Shown: positions 52,673-61,378, numbered from the stretch's first letter. The stretch is DNA of 64,000 nt from UBA5336 sp039818165 (GCA_039818165.1 JBCBUL010000005.1:72465-136464); one strand, 5' to 3'. Notes: a model not told the origin generated them from the letters alone. Program-made: numbers and translations.

Positions 52673-53482
52673 ATGCTCAGATCACAGGTCGATCTTTATG
52701 GTCCCCTCATGGGTCGAGCGGGAATATTGAAGACAGTCCGTCCAGGGACTGCGACGCTGCGCGTGTGCGGTGTGCTGGCCGCCCATGGGTTGGCCTTGGC
52801 TCTGCTTCATCGGGCGATGGGATCCACGCCTTTACCGCCCCCCGACACGCCGCCTGGTCTTGTGATCATTGAACTCGATCCGGTTTCGCCGGTGCCCCCG
52901 GCCCAGCTCCAGCCACCTGAAACAGAGCCAGCCCCGCTCGCCCGGCCACCTGCACCCAGCCCAGCACGACCAGACGAAACCCCTGATCTCCCGCAGACGG
53001 ATCAAGCGCCTGCTCGAATTTCGTCAGAGCCAGCGCAGCCAGAAATCACGACGTCCGGAGCTGACGACAATACTGCGCCGAACCCTTCGCAGGGTGTCGG
53101 GGTCGTCCCACCCGGCGCGGCCCAAGCGGTCACCAGGATTCTCTGTCTTGATGCAGAACGCAGCCGCGCCCCCCAAGAGGGATGTCCCCGCTCCGACGTG
53201 CCTGGTCCTGAGACCAATTCCCTGTTTGTGGCGCTCCCCGAAGCTCAGCAAACCAAGATTGACGACGTGCGCGTTGCCCAACTGGCCAATGTGACGGGCT
53301 ATGGAAATGCCCTCGAATGGTATCTTGAGCGCGATACTCGCCCGCCTGCCAAAATCTTCGGGATCGACAACAGCATTTTTGTTGAAGGGCGCCACCAGGA
53401 GGCGATCGATTTGGATCGCCTGCGCATGGGCCTTCGCCCCGACTGGCAGGACGAGGTTGAAAAGGCCCATGGCCGGGACTGA
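52673..53482 (+). CDS. Hypothetical membrane-anchored proline-rich protein
   Basis: Not recognised. The 269-residue product has one N-terminal membrane segment (about 28-48) followed by a TonB-like Pro/Glu/Ala-rich stretch (about 52-140, PPAQLQPPETEPAPLARPP and similar) and a compact C-terminal region (145-260) with LCLDAERSRAP, a C-x-n-C pair, and TRPPAKIFGIDN. The layout suggests an inner membrane protein reaching into the periplasm, TonB-like in shape but without the TonB C-terminal domain. The start could also be at 52709. It stands alone, downstream of a terminator. Confidence 0.7.
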   Translation: MLRSQVDLYGPLMGRAGILKTVRPGTATLRVCGVLAAHGLALALLHRAMGSTPLPPPDTPPGLVIIELDPVSPVPPAQLQPPETEPAPLARPPAPSPARPDETPDLPQTDQAPARISSEPAQPEITTSGADDNTAPNPSQGVGVVPPGAAQAVTRILCLDAERSRAPQEGCPRSDVPGPETNSLFVALPEAQQTKIDDVRVAQLANVTGYGNALEWYLERDTRPPAKIFGIDNSIFVEGRHQEAIDLDRLRMGLRPDWQDEVEKAHGRD

Positions 53483-53494
53483 AAACGCTGCGCC

Positions 53495-54499
53495 CTAGAC
53501 CTCCAGCACGATCTTGCCGAAGTGCTTCTGGCCGATCTGGTGGGTGAAGGCGGCGGCGATATCATCGAGCTGGAAAGTGTCGGAGATCACCGGCTTGATG
53601 CCATTGGCTTCGATCGCGGCAATCATGTCCAATTGGTGGGCCCGCGAGCCGACGGTGATGCCTGACATAGTCAGGTTCTTCTGGAAGAACTTCGCCGTCG
53701 GCACCTCGCCCGACACACCTGTGAGAACGCCGATCAGGGAGATGTGCGCGCCCAACGCGCAGGCATCGATGGACTGGTCCAGCGTGCCCGGCCCGCCAAT
53801 CTCCACCACTTCATCCACCCCGCGTCCCCCAGTCAGCTCGAACGCCTTGCGCCCCCATTTCAGCTCATCCTTATAGTTGATCACATGGTCCGCGCCGAGC
53901 GCAGTGAGCTTTTCCAGCTTCTCATCGGAGGAGGACGTGGCGATCACCCGCGCGCCAGCCGCCTTGGCGAACTGCAGAGCAAAAATCGAGACCCCGCCGG
54001 TGCCTTGCACCAGGACCCAGTCACCGGGCTTTACCTGATTTTCCACAAACATGCCTCGCCAGGCGGTCAGCGCCGCGCAGGGCAACGTCGCAGCTTCGGC
54101 AAAGCTGTAGCCTTTGGGAATCCGGGTGAACGCCGTTTCCGGCATGGCGACGAGTTCGGCGGCATAACCATCCATCCCGTCCCCGGGCACGCCCTTGAAA
54201 TCCGCCAGGGCCGGCGGCCCCGACAACCAATCCGGGAAGAAGGTCGAGACGACACGGTCGCCTTCCTTGAACAGGTGCGCGCCATCTCCCACCGCGACGA
54301 CCTCGCCCGCGCCATCGCTCATGGGGATGCGCCCATCATCGGCCGGGATCATGCCCGCAACCACAGCGAAATCGTGGAAGTTCAGGGAACTGGCGCGCAC
54401 GTGCACAAGGATTTCGCCGTGACCGGGTGTTGGATCCGGGCGCTCCTCGATGGTCAGTTTGTCCAGGCCACCGGGTTTTTTCAGGCTGGCGACGCGCAT
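53495..54499 (-). CDS. Zinc-type alcohol dehydrogenase/quinone oxidoreductase (MDR family)
   Basis: NAD(P)H-dependent oxidoreductase of the medium-chain superfamily. The start at 54499 (MRVASLKKPGGLDKL) follows an AGGAGGATCC ribosome site; the upstream extension is not coding. The 334-residue protein has a GroES-like domain (about 25-130) and a Rossmann domain with VQGTGGVSIFALQFAKAAGA near 165-185 (NAD(P) loop). It lacks the four-Cys structural zinc cluster, which fits the quinone reductase-like branch. The substrate is unknown. It is divergent from the glycosyltransferase gene. Confidence 0.9.
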   Translation of the reverse strand: MRVASLKKPGGLDKLTIEERPDPTPGHGEILVHVRASSLNFHDFAVVAGMIPADDGRIPMSDGAGEVVAVGDGAHLFKEGDRVVSTFFPDWLSGPPALADFKGVPGDGMDGYAAELVAMPETAFTRIPKGYSFAEAATLPCAALTAWRGMFVENQVKPGDWVLVQGTGGVSIFALQFAKAAGARVIATSSSDEKLEKLTALGADHVINYKDELKWGRKAFELTGGRGVDEVVEIGGPGTLDQSIDACALGAHISLIGVLTGVSGEVPTAKFFQKNLTMSGITVGSRAHQLDMIAAIEANGIKPVISDTFQLDDIAAAFTHQIGQKHFGKIVLEV

Positions 54500-54655
54500 G
54501 GGGATCCTCCTTGTTCTGTTTGCACCATTGCGGCGACGGGCCCCACGGGAAGTCAAGGCTCTTGCAGGGTTGATGCACCGCCCCCTCGCCAAGCGCGCCG
54601 GGCTGGGCTAGAGCCGCGCCTTGAGACGAGCGAACACCCCGAAAGCCGAATACCC

Positions 54656-55387
54656 ATGTCCGATGCCCTGGAACTCTCCATCGTGGTCCCCGTACACAAT
54701 GAAGCCGGAAACGTGCAGCAATTGGTAAGCGAGATCGCCGCCGCTCTTGAGGGGCGCGCCTATGAGATGGTGTTCGTGGATGATGCAAGCACGGATGATA
54801 CGCGGGCTGTGCTTGTGGGCTTGAAAGAGCAGTTCCCGGCCCTGCGCGTGCTCGGTCACCGCAAGAATTCGGGCCAGTCACGCGCGATCCGGACCGGCGT
54901 TCGCGGCGCGCGCGGGCGCGTGGTTGGTACGCTTGACGGGGATGGCCAGAACGATCCGGCAGACCTCCCGAACCTGTACCGCCAATTGACCCGCGCCGAC
55001 GCCCCCACGGATCTGAAAATGGTGATGGGACGCCGCGCCAGCCGAAAGGACACGGCCTGGAAGCGTTTTGGGTCTCGCTTCGCCAACTCCATTCGCAAAC
55101 GGCTGCTGAAGGATGATTGTGACGATAGTGGCTGCGGCATCAAAGTGATGCACCGGGACGCGTTCCTGTCGCTCCCCTATTTTGACCACATCCATCGCTA
55201 CATGCCGGCGATCATGAATGCCGAGGGCTATGGCGTGGAGTTTCTGGATGTAAACCATCGCGAACGCGGGGCGGGCCAGTCCAAGTACACCAATTTCGGG
55301 CGGCTCTGGGCGGCCCTTGCAGACTTACGCGGCGTGACCTGGCTCATCCGCCGTCGCCGTAATCCGGCAGGCGTAGACGAGTTTTAA
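54656..55387 (+). CDS. GT2 family glycosyltransferase (dolichol-phosphate mannosyltransferase-like)
   Basis: Inverting GT-A glycosyltransferase that probably loads a sugar on a polyprenyl phosphate. The ATG at 54656 starts MSDALELSIVVPVHNEAGNV; a much longer open frame upstream is antisense to the dehydrogenase gene. The 243-residue protein has FVDDAST (nucleotide site, about 40-46), TLDGDGQNDP near 91-100 with the metal-binding DxD, SGCGIKVMHRDAF near 158, and HRERGAGQSKYTNFGR near 200, all of the DPM1-like type. It lacks C-terminal membrane helices, so it may act with a separate membrane partner. Confidence 0.87.
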   Translation: MSDALELSIVVPVHNEAGNVQQLVSEIAAALEGRAYEMVFVDDASTDDTRAVLVGLKEQFPALRVLGHRKNSGQSRAIRTGVRGARGRVVGTLDGDGQNDPADLPNLYRQLTRADAPTDLKMVMGRRASRKDTAWKRFGSRFANSIRKRLLKDDCDDSGCGIKVMHRDAFLSLPYFDHIHRYMPAIMNAEGYGVEFLDVNHRERGAGQSKYTNFGRLWAALADLRGVTWLIRRRRNPAGVDEF

Positions 55388-55505
55388 GGGCGCTACGCCG
55401 CTACGGGGTCGAAAACCCCAAGCAAACCTGACCTTTTCCCTCGCGCAGCAGGCACAATTGCGTTAATTCACGGGCTGTTAACCGCTTTGAGGGGACTCCA
55501 AGCTC

Positions 55506-56081
55506 GTGGCTCGCAATGAAATCATGTCAGCCATTGGGGCAGCCCAATTGGAAGAAAAGCGCCGCCGGAACCAAGGCACGGGCGGCGGGTCTGGTAACAA
55601 TGGAGGGAGTGGCATGCGCGCTCTGTTTTCAGTATTTCCGCTACTGGTCATTCCGGTAGCCATCTATGCCATCATGGCATTCACAACGGGCGGGATCGAT
55701 GCCGACACCCTGGCCGTGGGCGAAACGGCGGTGGCACCGCTCGCCGATCGCCTGAACAGCGGCGCTCTCACGCTGAACATGATTTCGGGCGTCGAATGGA
55801 AGCTCACCAATGGTGACCTGCTGATCCTTTTCGCCCTGGCGCTGCTCTTTCTGGAGATCCTGAAGTCGACGTCGACTGGCACGGCGACCATCATGAACCA
55901 CGCGATCTCGATGATCCTGTTCATCGCGTGCCTCATCCTGTTCCTGCTGAGCCAGAACTTCGCCACGTCGACCTTTTTCATCCTCACTGTGATGACGTTG
56001 TTGGATGTGCTGGCGGGCGTCGTCGTCACGATCGTTTCGGCCCGCCGCGACTTCGCTGTCGGCGAGGGCTTCTCGGGATAG
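55506..56081 (+). CDS. Hypothetical membrane protein, four membrane segments
   Basis: Not recognised. A GTG start at 55506, after GAGGGG, gives 191 residues. A Gly/Asn-rich linker (GTGGGSGNNGGSG, about 25-36) is followed by membrane segments at about 40-60, 103-120, 130-148 and 153-175. Many alphaproteobacteria carry such proteins of unknown role; codon use agrees with the core genome. It lies 118 bases after the glycosyltransferase, and it is tempting but unproven that it serves as its membrane partner. A shared terminator follows. Confidence 0.75.
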   Translation: MARNEIMSAIGAAQLEEKRRRNQGTGGGSGNNGGSGMRALFSVFPLLVIPVAIYAIMAFTTGGIDADTLAVGETAVAPLADRLNSGALTLNMISGVEWKLTNGDLLILFALALLFLEILKSTSTGTATIMNHAISMILFIACLILFLLSQNFATSTFFILTVMTLLDVLAGVVVTIVSARRDFAVGEGFSG

Positions 56082-56104
56082 GCAAGCGCCACCTCCTGAA
56101 ACAG

Positions 56105-56140
56105 AAAGCCCGGCGAGTAGATCGCCGGGCTTTTTATTTT
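56105..56140. terminator. Bidirectional terminator between convergent genes
   Basis: A perfect 12-bp stem (arms 56105-56116 and 56122-56133, AAAGCCCGGCGA type) with a 5-nt loop has a T tract on the plus strand (56131-56140) and A-rich bases at the other end. It separates the membrane protein gene from phaR. Confidence 0.88.
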
Positions 56141-56158
56141 CGCAGCTTTCCGGCGCGG

Positions 56159-56749
56159 CTACTTCTTGCCCGACAGCATCTCGAGCTGTTTTTGCATTTC
56201 GGCCATTTGGGCCTGCATCAGCTTCAAGGCGCGGTCCGAGGGGGTTTCTTCTTCCGTCGCGTCTGATCCAGCGTCGCCATCGTCCAGCGTTGTGTCCGTC
56301 GCGGCCATCGCCGGATTGAACATCTTCATGGCATTTTCAAACATGCCCATATTGCGCTTGGCCTGTTTCTCGAACATCGCCATGGGCGTTGCCCCGCCCA
56401 TCGCCGTCCGCCAGCGTTCCTGGGCTTCGGCAAACTGGTTCATGGACATATCAAGCCAGGCTGGCAGCATGGATTGGGCCCCACCGCCATAAAAGCCGAT
56501 GAGCTGACGCAGGAAGTTCAGCGGCAGCGCGCCTTCGCCCTTTGTCTCATTCTCATAGATGATCTGGGTGAGGACGGAGCGCGTCAGGTCTTCGCCCGTC
56601 TTGGCATCGCGCACTTCGAAGTCGGCGCCGGACCGCACGAGCTCCGACAAATGGTCGAGCGTCACATAGGACGATGTGGAGGTGTCGTAGAGACGCCGGT
56701 TCGCATATTTCTTGATGATGATCGGACCATCGCCCTTGTGGCGTGCCAT
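56159..56749 (-). CDS. phaR: Polyhydroxyalkanoate synthesis repressor PhaR
   Basis: Represses phasin and PHA genes and binds PHB granules. The start at 56749 (MARHKGDGPIIIKKYANRR) is preferred; the upstream extension to 56827 is not conserved-looking. The 196-residue protein has the N-terminal PHB/PHA DNA-binding domain (8-68, KKYANRRLYDTSTSSYVTL then LTQIIYENE near 62) and the PHB accumulation regulatory domain (about 75-125). It ends in an acidic linker and a Gln/Met-rich helix (MQAQMAEMQKQLEML). It is divergent from phaB across a 180-bp gap. Confidence 0.93.
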   Translation of the reverse strand: MARHKGDGPIIIKKYANRRLYDTSTSSYVTLDHLSELVRSGADFEVRDAKTGEDLTRSVLTQIIYENETKGEGALPLNFLRQLIGFYGGGAQSMLPAWLDMSMNQFAEAQERWRTAMGGATPMAMFEKQAKRNMGMFENAMKMFNPAMAATDTTLDDGDAGSDATEEETPSDRALKLMQAQMAEMQKQLEMLSGKK

Positions 56750-56929
56750 GGAAGCCTCTTTGTCTGGTCTGCGCGCGGCAATGTTTATCGGCCGTATCAG
56801 CGCATTGGGGTTGCACAAGTCTTGCACAAAATACGCCGTTCGACCAACGTCTTGATGAAGGCTTTACCACACCACGATTAACCTTGGCTTTCGCAGGCGC
56901 ACAAAATTGACTCTCGGGAGGAGACATCC

Positions 56930-57655
56930 ATGACACGCATTGCCCTTGTAACAGGCGGAACCCGCGGCATTGGCCGCGCCATATCAGAGCGCCTCAAGGC
57001 CGATGGAATGACCGTCGTCGCCAATTATGGCGGCAATGATGAAGCTGCCCGTCTGTGCGAGGAAGCTACGGGCGTGCGCTGCTTCAAGTTCAATGTCGGC
57101 GACTATGAAGAGGTCGGCGCCGGCATCGCAAAGATCGAGGAAGAGATCGGCGCGATCGATGTGGTCGTCAACAATGCCGGCATCACGCGCGATGCGCCGT
57201 TCCACAAGATGAGCAAGCAGCAGTGGAACGAGGTGATCAATGTCGACCTCGACAGCGCCTTCAACGTGACCCACCAGGTCTGGGGCGGCATGCGGGAGCG
57301 GGGCTTTGGCCGGGTGATCAACATTTCCTCGATCAACGGACAGAAGGGCCAGTTCACCCAAGCCAACTATTCCGCCGCAAAGGCCGGCCTTATCGGCTTT
57401 ACCAAGGCGCTTGCCTATGAAGGCGCGAAGAAGGGGATTACCTCCAACGTTGTGGCACCTGGCTATATCGACACTGAAATGCTGCAGGCGGTGAAGCCGG
57501 AAGTGCTCGAAGGCATCATCGCGACCATCCCTGTCGGCCGTCTCGGCAAAGCCGAAGAGATCGCGTCCATGGTCTCATATCTCGCCAGCGACGAGGCCGC
57601 CTTCATCAATGGAGCGACCATGACGGTGAACGGCGCGCAGTATATCGCGGGCTAA
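56930..57655 (+). CDS. phaB: Acetoacetyl-CoA reductase
   Basis: NADPH-dependent reduction of acetoacetyl-CoA to (R)-3-hydroxybutyryl-CoA, supplying the PHB monomer and feeding the ethylmalonyl-CoA pathway. The 241-residue SDR has TGGTRGIG (8-15), NNAGITRDAPFHKM near 83, the catalytic Ser in NISSINGQKGQF near 136, and YSAAK near 150. The QKGQFGQ/TNYSAAK style of motif and the SxNGxKGQ loop are typical of PhaB rather than FabG. A GGGAGGAGA ribosome site precedes the ATG. phaC and phaA are not nearby. Confidence 0.93.
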   Translation: MTRIALVTGGTRGIGRAISERLKADGMTVVANYGGNDEAARLCEEATGVRCFKFNVGDYEEVGAGIAKIEEEIGAIDVVVNNAGITRDAPFHKMSKQQWNEVINVDLDSAFNVTHQVWGGMRERGFGRVINISSINGQKGQFTQANYSAAKAGLIGFTKALAYEGAKKGITSNVVAPGYIDTEMLQAVKPEVLEGIIATIPVGRLGKAEEIASMVSYLASDEAAFINGATMTVNGAQYIAG

Positions 57656-57691
57656 TCCGGTTCAAAACGGGCCAGAACGGGCGCAATCGGC

Positions 57692-58135
57692 TTAGTCGTG
57701 ACGCGTCCCAGTGATCTTCATGAGCGTGGCCAGAAACTGGCCGCGCTCTTCTGATTCAACACCGTCCAGGATATCGCCAACGACACTCGCCAAGGCGCCA
57801 CGAAAAGCGTCCACACGGGCGCTTCCCTTTGGCGTAAGACGAACCAGAACAACACGCCCATCCTGCGCGCTCGGTTCGCGCGTCAGCAAGCCCTTTCGCT
57901 CCAGCATCTGAACATGCCGGGTCATCTGGCCCTTGTCGCGGGCCAGCAGCGCCGCCAGCGTATTCAGCGGCACCGGGGCATGGTCCTCAATCGTCATCAA
58001 AACCATGCCGCCCAACGGACCGACTTTCTCTTCATCGACTCTCCGCGCTCTTGGCTCGAGTTCGGCATGAATGAGCCGCATGAGCCGGTCGATATGGATC
58101 GCCAGAGAAAGGGTTTCGTCGAGGGGGCGCGTCAT
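57692..58135 (-). CDS. MarR family transcriptional regulator
   Basis: Winged-helix DNA-binding regulator, ligand unknown. The start at 58135 (MTRPLDETLSL) is preferred since the upstream part lies across the promoter gap. The 146-residue protein has the MarR core: LTAILEDHAPVPLNTLAALL-like helix pairs (about 50-65), DKGQMTRHVQMLERKGLLTRE (recognition helix, about 72-92, quoted in part), and wing with DGRVVLVRLTPKG. It is divergent from a small membrane protein gene across 87 bases that include an AT-rich AATTAATT palindrome near 58150, a plausible autoregulatory operator. Confidence 0.9.
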   Translation of the reverse strand: MTRPLDETLSLAIHIDRLMRLIHAELEPRARRVDEEKVGPLGGMVLMTIEDHAPVPLNTLAALLARDKGQMTRHVQMLERKGLLTREPSAQDGRVVLVRLTPKGSARVDAFRGALASVVGDILDGVESEERGQFLATLMKITGTRHD

Positions 58136-58222
58136 TTCGTTGACATTATCAATTAATTTTACTACCGGGATTAACGGTTCGGGACTGCAATGGCGCGGTC
58201 CGCTCTGTCCGGAGGAGATCGC

Positions 58223-58663
58223 ATGGCGGGCCACCATCGCATTGCGCTAAAGGTTTCTGCAATCCTGTGGGTGATCTGGGGTCTTGTGCACGTCCTTGCC
58301 GGATTCATCGTCATGTCGTCTTACGCATCGGGTGGGTTCCAGGCCATCGCCGATGCCGTAGATCCAGATCTACTCGAAGCCGACTACCATGCAGCTGTCG
58401 CGGGCGTATTGAACCAGCATGGTTGGAACCTTGCCTGGGGTGGCGCAGCGACGATCATCGGTGCGGGTTTCATCTGGCGCGAAAACACCACTGCGATCTG
58501 GGTAACGGCGATGGTGGGTGGTCTTCTGGATATTGGTTATCTCCTGTTCATCGACATCCCAGGTTTCGTGCACTTCATTCCCGGAACGCTGATGACCATT
58601 GTGTCCGGATCAGCTGTCGCATTGAGCTTCTGGGCGTGGCGCGCACTCCACAAGGCGGTATAA
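58223..58663 (+). CDS. Small hypothetical membrane protein
   Basis: Not recognised. The ATG at 58223 is preceded by GGAGGAG, which decides the start. The 146-residue product has four membrane segments (about 12-32, 70-84, 90-112 and 118-138). Its place next to a divergent MarR regulator suggests it is the regulated target. After it, 58664-58979 (316 bases) contains no gene that I can support, only a terminator-like hairpin and the leader of the helicase gene. Confidence 0.72.
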   Translation: MAGHHRIALKVSAILWVIWGLVHVLAGFIVMSSYASGGFQAIADAVDPDLLEADYHAAVAGVLNQHGWNLAWGGAATIIGAGFIWRENTTAIWVTAMVGGLLDIGYLLFIDIPGFVHFIPGTLMTIVSGSAVALSFWAWRALHKAV

Positions 58664-58753
58664 ATCCCTCGGCTCGAAAATTTCTCGGTGCGTAAAACCC
58701 AACAACGCCCAGGCTTTTTGCACCGCACAAACTTCATTGACTTTCAACGCTCC

Positions 58754-58793
58754 AGGGCGCATCAGGCGATCAGTCGATGCGCCCTTTTTCATT
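58754..58793 (+). terminator. Rho-independent terminator before the helicase gene
   Basis: A perfect 10-bp stem (arms 58754-58763 and 58776-58785, AGGGCGCATC type) with a 12-nt loop is followed by TTTTTCATTT. It lies 90 bases past the membrane protein stop and 187 bases before the helicase start. Confidence 0.78.
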
Positions 58794-58979
58794 TAGAAGC
58801 GCGCATATGGGCTGGCGGCGTGAAGCACGCGCGGGGCAACGGCCCCATGACTGCGCCAGGACCCTTGAGACACATCCCTTGAGACACCGCACCCTGTTTC
58901 ACGCGGGGCTGCCCCGCCCCTGAACCGCGCGCCCGGCCGCCTTGGCCTGACGTGCGCGCGACTTTGTGAAAGACAAAAG

Positions 58980-60356
58980 ATGACACAGTTCACCGATTTC
59001 GGCCTCGCCGACCCCATCCAGCGCGCCCTGATGGAAGCCGGATACACCACGCCAACCCCGATCCAGAGCCAGGCCATCAGCCCCGTCATGGATGGGCGAG
59101 ACGTTTTGGGCATAGCGCAAACCGGCACGGGCAAAACCCTGGCCTTCGCCGCGCCGACCCTGCACCGTATCGCGAAAGATCCACAGCCCCTGCGCCCCAA
59201 ATGCCCGCGTGCCCTGGTGCTTGCGCCAACGCGGGAACTGGCCCGCCAGATCGCCAACAGCTTCGAGACCTATGGCAAACATATGCGCGTAAAGGTCGAC
59301 TGCGTGTTCGGCGGCGTGAAGATCAACCGCCAGATCCGCAGCCTATCGCGCGGAACCGATGTTCTGGTGGCCACGCCGGGACGCCTTCTGGACCTGCAGG
59401 ACCAACGCGCCGTTGATATCGGCCAGATCGAAACCCTGATCCTGGATGAGGCCGACCAGATGCTGGACCTGGGCTTCATCCACGCCCTGAAGAAAATTCG
59501 CGAACTGGTGCCTGACGAGCGCCAGACCCTCTTCTTCTCGGCCACCATGCCCAAGGCGATTGCGGGCCTCTCCAAACAGTACCTCACCGACCCCATCCGT
59601 GTGTCTGTGACGCCGGTCTCCACCACGGCAGAGCGCGTGGACCAGTCCGTGATCCATATGCACCAGAAGGGTAAGCCGGCCTTGCTCGCCCATATCCTGA
59701 AGCAGGATGATGTGCGCCGCGTCCTGGTGTTCACCCGCACAAAGCATGGCGCCGACCGGCTGGTGCGCCACCTCGACAAGGTGGATATCGAGGCCGCTGC
59801 CATTCACGGAAACAAGTCCCAAAACCAGCGCACGCGGGCGCTCAATGCCTTCAAGAACGGCAAGATCTGGGTCCTGATCGCCACCGACATCGCTGCACGG
59901 GGCATCGATATTGACGGGCTCACCCATGTCGTGAACTTCGACCTGCCCAATGTGCCCGAACAATATGTCCACCGGATCGGGCGCACCGGCCGGGCCGGCG
60001 CCAGCGGCGTGACCATCGGTTTCGTCGCGCCAGACGAGCGCGCTTATCTGCGGGACATTGAAAAAACGATCCGCATGCAGATTCCGGTGATGGAACTGCC
60101 CGAGGGCTTTGAGGCCCCGGCCCCGATCGACACAGCGCCGATCGATGGTGAGCGCCCCGCGCGTCGCCAGGGTGGCGGAGGCGGAGGCCGTCGCCGCGGT
60201 GGTGGCGGGAGTGGGGGCGGACGCCCCGGCGGCCACCGCAAGGGCCAAGGCGGCGGCAAACCCCGCGCCGAAAGCGGTGGTGGTGGTCAGAAAGCCGAAG
60301 GCGGGAACCGCCGCAAGCGCCGGCGCGGCCCGAAACCCTCCGTGTCTGCGGGCTGA
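58980..60356 (+). CDS. rhlE: DEAD-box RNA helicase (RhlE type)
   Basis: ATP-dependent RNA helicase involved in ribosome assembly or RNA turnover, often cold-linked. The 458-residue protein has the Q motif (FTDFGLADPIQRALMEAG, from residue 4), the Walker A loop AQTGTGKT near 44, DEAD in LDEADQML near 157, SAT near 185 and HRIGRTGRAG near 330. A C-terminal Gly/Arg-rich tail (about 395-458, GGGGGGRRRGGGGSGGG and similar) gives unspecific RNA binding. RhlE is inferred from this tail and the core; other DEAD-box subfamilies cannot be excluded fully. Confidence 0.92.
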   Translation: MTQFTDFGLADPIQRALMEAGYTTPTPIQSQAISPVMDGRDVLGIAQTGTGKTLAFAAPTLHRIAKDPQPLRPKCPRALVLAPTRELARQIANSFETYGKHMRVKVDCVFGGVKINRQIRSLSRGTDVLVATPGRLLDLQDQRAVDIGQIETLILDEADQMLDLGFIHALKKIRELVPDERQTLFFSATMPKAIAGLSKQYLTDPIRVSVTPVSTTAERVDQSVIHMHQKGKPALLAHILKQDDVRRVLVFTRTKHGADRLVRHLDKVDIEAAAIHGNKSQNQRTRALNAFKNGKIWVLIATDIAARGIDIDGLTHVVNFDLPNVPEQYVHRIGRTGRAGASGVTIGFVAPDERAYLRDIEKTIRMQIPVMELPEGFEAPAPIDTAPIDGERPARRQGGGGGGRRRGGGGSGGGRPGGHRKGQGGGKPRAESGGGGQKAEGGNRRKRRRGPKPSVSAG

Positions 60357-60455
60357 AATCTGGGCCATTAACGCGAACGTTTTGCGCTTTCGTTTCGGCC
60401 AGCACCCGCGCCCGCGCGAGGCGGGACTGTGGGGTAGCTTTCAGTGACGGCTCTG

Positions 60456-60482
60456 CCCCTCGCCCGGCGTGCGGGAGAGGGG
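60456..60482. repeat. REP-like palindrome (CCCCTC-GCCCG type)
   Basis: The arms CCCCTCGCCCG and GCGGGAGAGGGG are near-perfect reverse complements around a 3-4 nt turn. It is similar in style to the CCTCTCCC...GGGAGAGG palindromes scattered in many proteobacterial genomes, and lies 55 bases from a second palindrome. Confidence 0.65.
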
Positions 60483-60536
60483 TCGGCCCAAGGGGCGGGC
60501 CGGTACTCGCATTGGATCGGTGACGTTCAGGGTGGC

Positions 60537-60621
60537 GGGTGCATGGAGAGCGAAGCTCGATATGCACCATCCGCTCAGACCGCGAGGACCGACGGTGCAT
60601 ATCGCTTCGCTCGATGCACCC
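60537..60621. repeat. Long imperfect palindromic repeat
   Basis: Left arm 60537-60568 and right arm 60594-60621 are reverse complements except for a 4-base insertion (GGGTGCAT...GCGAAGC...TATGCACC type) around a 25-nt loop. The GGGTGCATxxxGCGAAGCGATATGCACC style is common in dispersed bacterial repeats. It directly adjoins, and seems to have displaced, the 3' end of the small gene at 60622-60909. Confidence 0.75.
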
Positions 60622-60909
60622 TACGGTGAGCAACGCCTCCACCCGCGCCGCCGCGCGGTCCAGAGCGCCCCAACCCTCCTCGCGGGCAACGCCCATCATG
60701 TGGCGGCGGAAATCTTTCCCAGCGTCAGACAAATCGATCGCCTCGACATGGATCCAGCCATACCAGGTGATCTCGATGTGCAGCCCGCCATAGCCGTGGC
60801 CCTCGTCCATCATGCGCCCGGTCCAGCGCACAAATGCGCGCAGGCTCAGCCACAGGACCGGCCAGAAAAACGGGTGAACCCGAGAGAAGGGATCGCGCAG
60901 CGCTTCCAT
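60622..60909 (-). pseudogene. Small membrane-linked protein gene, 3' end overwritten by repeats
   Basis: The first 96 codons from ATG 60909 look like a real gene: an N-terminal hydrophobic stretch (VHPFFWPVLWLSLRAFVRW, about 11-29) then HIEITWYGWIHVEAIDLSD and an amphipathic helix ending EALLTV. At that point the frame enters the palindromic repeat and continues without a stop through both repeats into the antisense of the helicase tail until 59920. The downstream part is low-complexity repeat translation. Either the protein has gained a nonsense tail or the gene is dead. The family is not recognised. Confidence 0.5.
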
Positions 60910-61033
60910 CGCCGGGAGACTAAACCCGCCATGAACCCGGTCGGATAAGTTGGCACGTCGCGCCCGCCCTTTTCACGAAGGACAGCTCATCTAGTTCCCG
61001 CTGCAGATGCCCAAGACTCAGACGGAGCCCATC

Positions 61034-61378
61034 ATGTCCTACATCCTTATTCATCACACCGGTTGCGGTTCCTCCAAGAAGGGCCTCGCCCTGTTGCAGG
61101 AGAAAGGGATCGAGCCGGACATCCGGAAATACATGAACGCAACGTCGCGACTTTCGGAAGACGAGTTGCGCGACATTGCCAAGAAGATGGGTGGGGGTCC
61201 GCGGGCCTTTCTGCGTGAAAAAGATGCCGAGAAATTTGGCCTCGCCGCAGATGCCGATGACGATGCGGTCTTCGCTGCGATGGCTGCGGAACCCAAGCTG
61301 ATCCAGCGCCCCATCGGCATTCATGGCGACAAGGCCGTGCTTGGCAGACCGAACGACAAACTGCTTGAAATCGCCTGA
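61034..61378 (+). CDS. ArsC/Spx-like thioredoxin-fold protein
   Basis: Glutaredoxin-linked arsenate reductase-like protein of the ArsC/Spx/YffB family. The ATG at 61034 starts MSYILIHHTGCGSSKKGLALL. The 114-residue product has C11 in the position of the catalytic ArsC cysteine (GCGSSKK), EPDIRKYMNA near 27-36, GGGPRAFLREKD near 53 and RPIGIHGDKAVLGRP near 91, containing the Arg that follows the cis-Pro region. No ars operon genes are nearby, so an arsenate role is not shown; a redox housekeeping role is equally likely. Confidence 0.87.
   Translation: MSYILIHHTGCGSSKKGLALLQEKGIEPDIRKYMNATSRLSEDELRDIAKKMGGGPRAFLREKDAEKFGLAADADDDAVFAAMAAEPKLIQRPIGIHGDKAVLGRPNDKLLEIA

Noticed and set aside
53744..54655. 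Long N-terminal extension of the glycosyltransferase frame
   Set aside because: It is antisense to the well-supported MDR dehydrogenase, shows no domain, and the GT2 fold begins right after the ATG at 54656.
59920..60536. C-terminal two thirds of the minus-strand frame starting at 60909
   Set aside because: It is translated palindromic repeat and antisense of the RhlE Gly/Arg tail; high GC keeps it open by chance.
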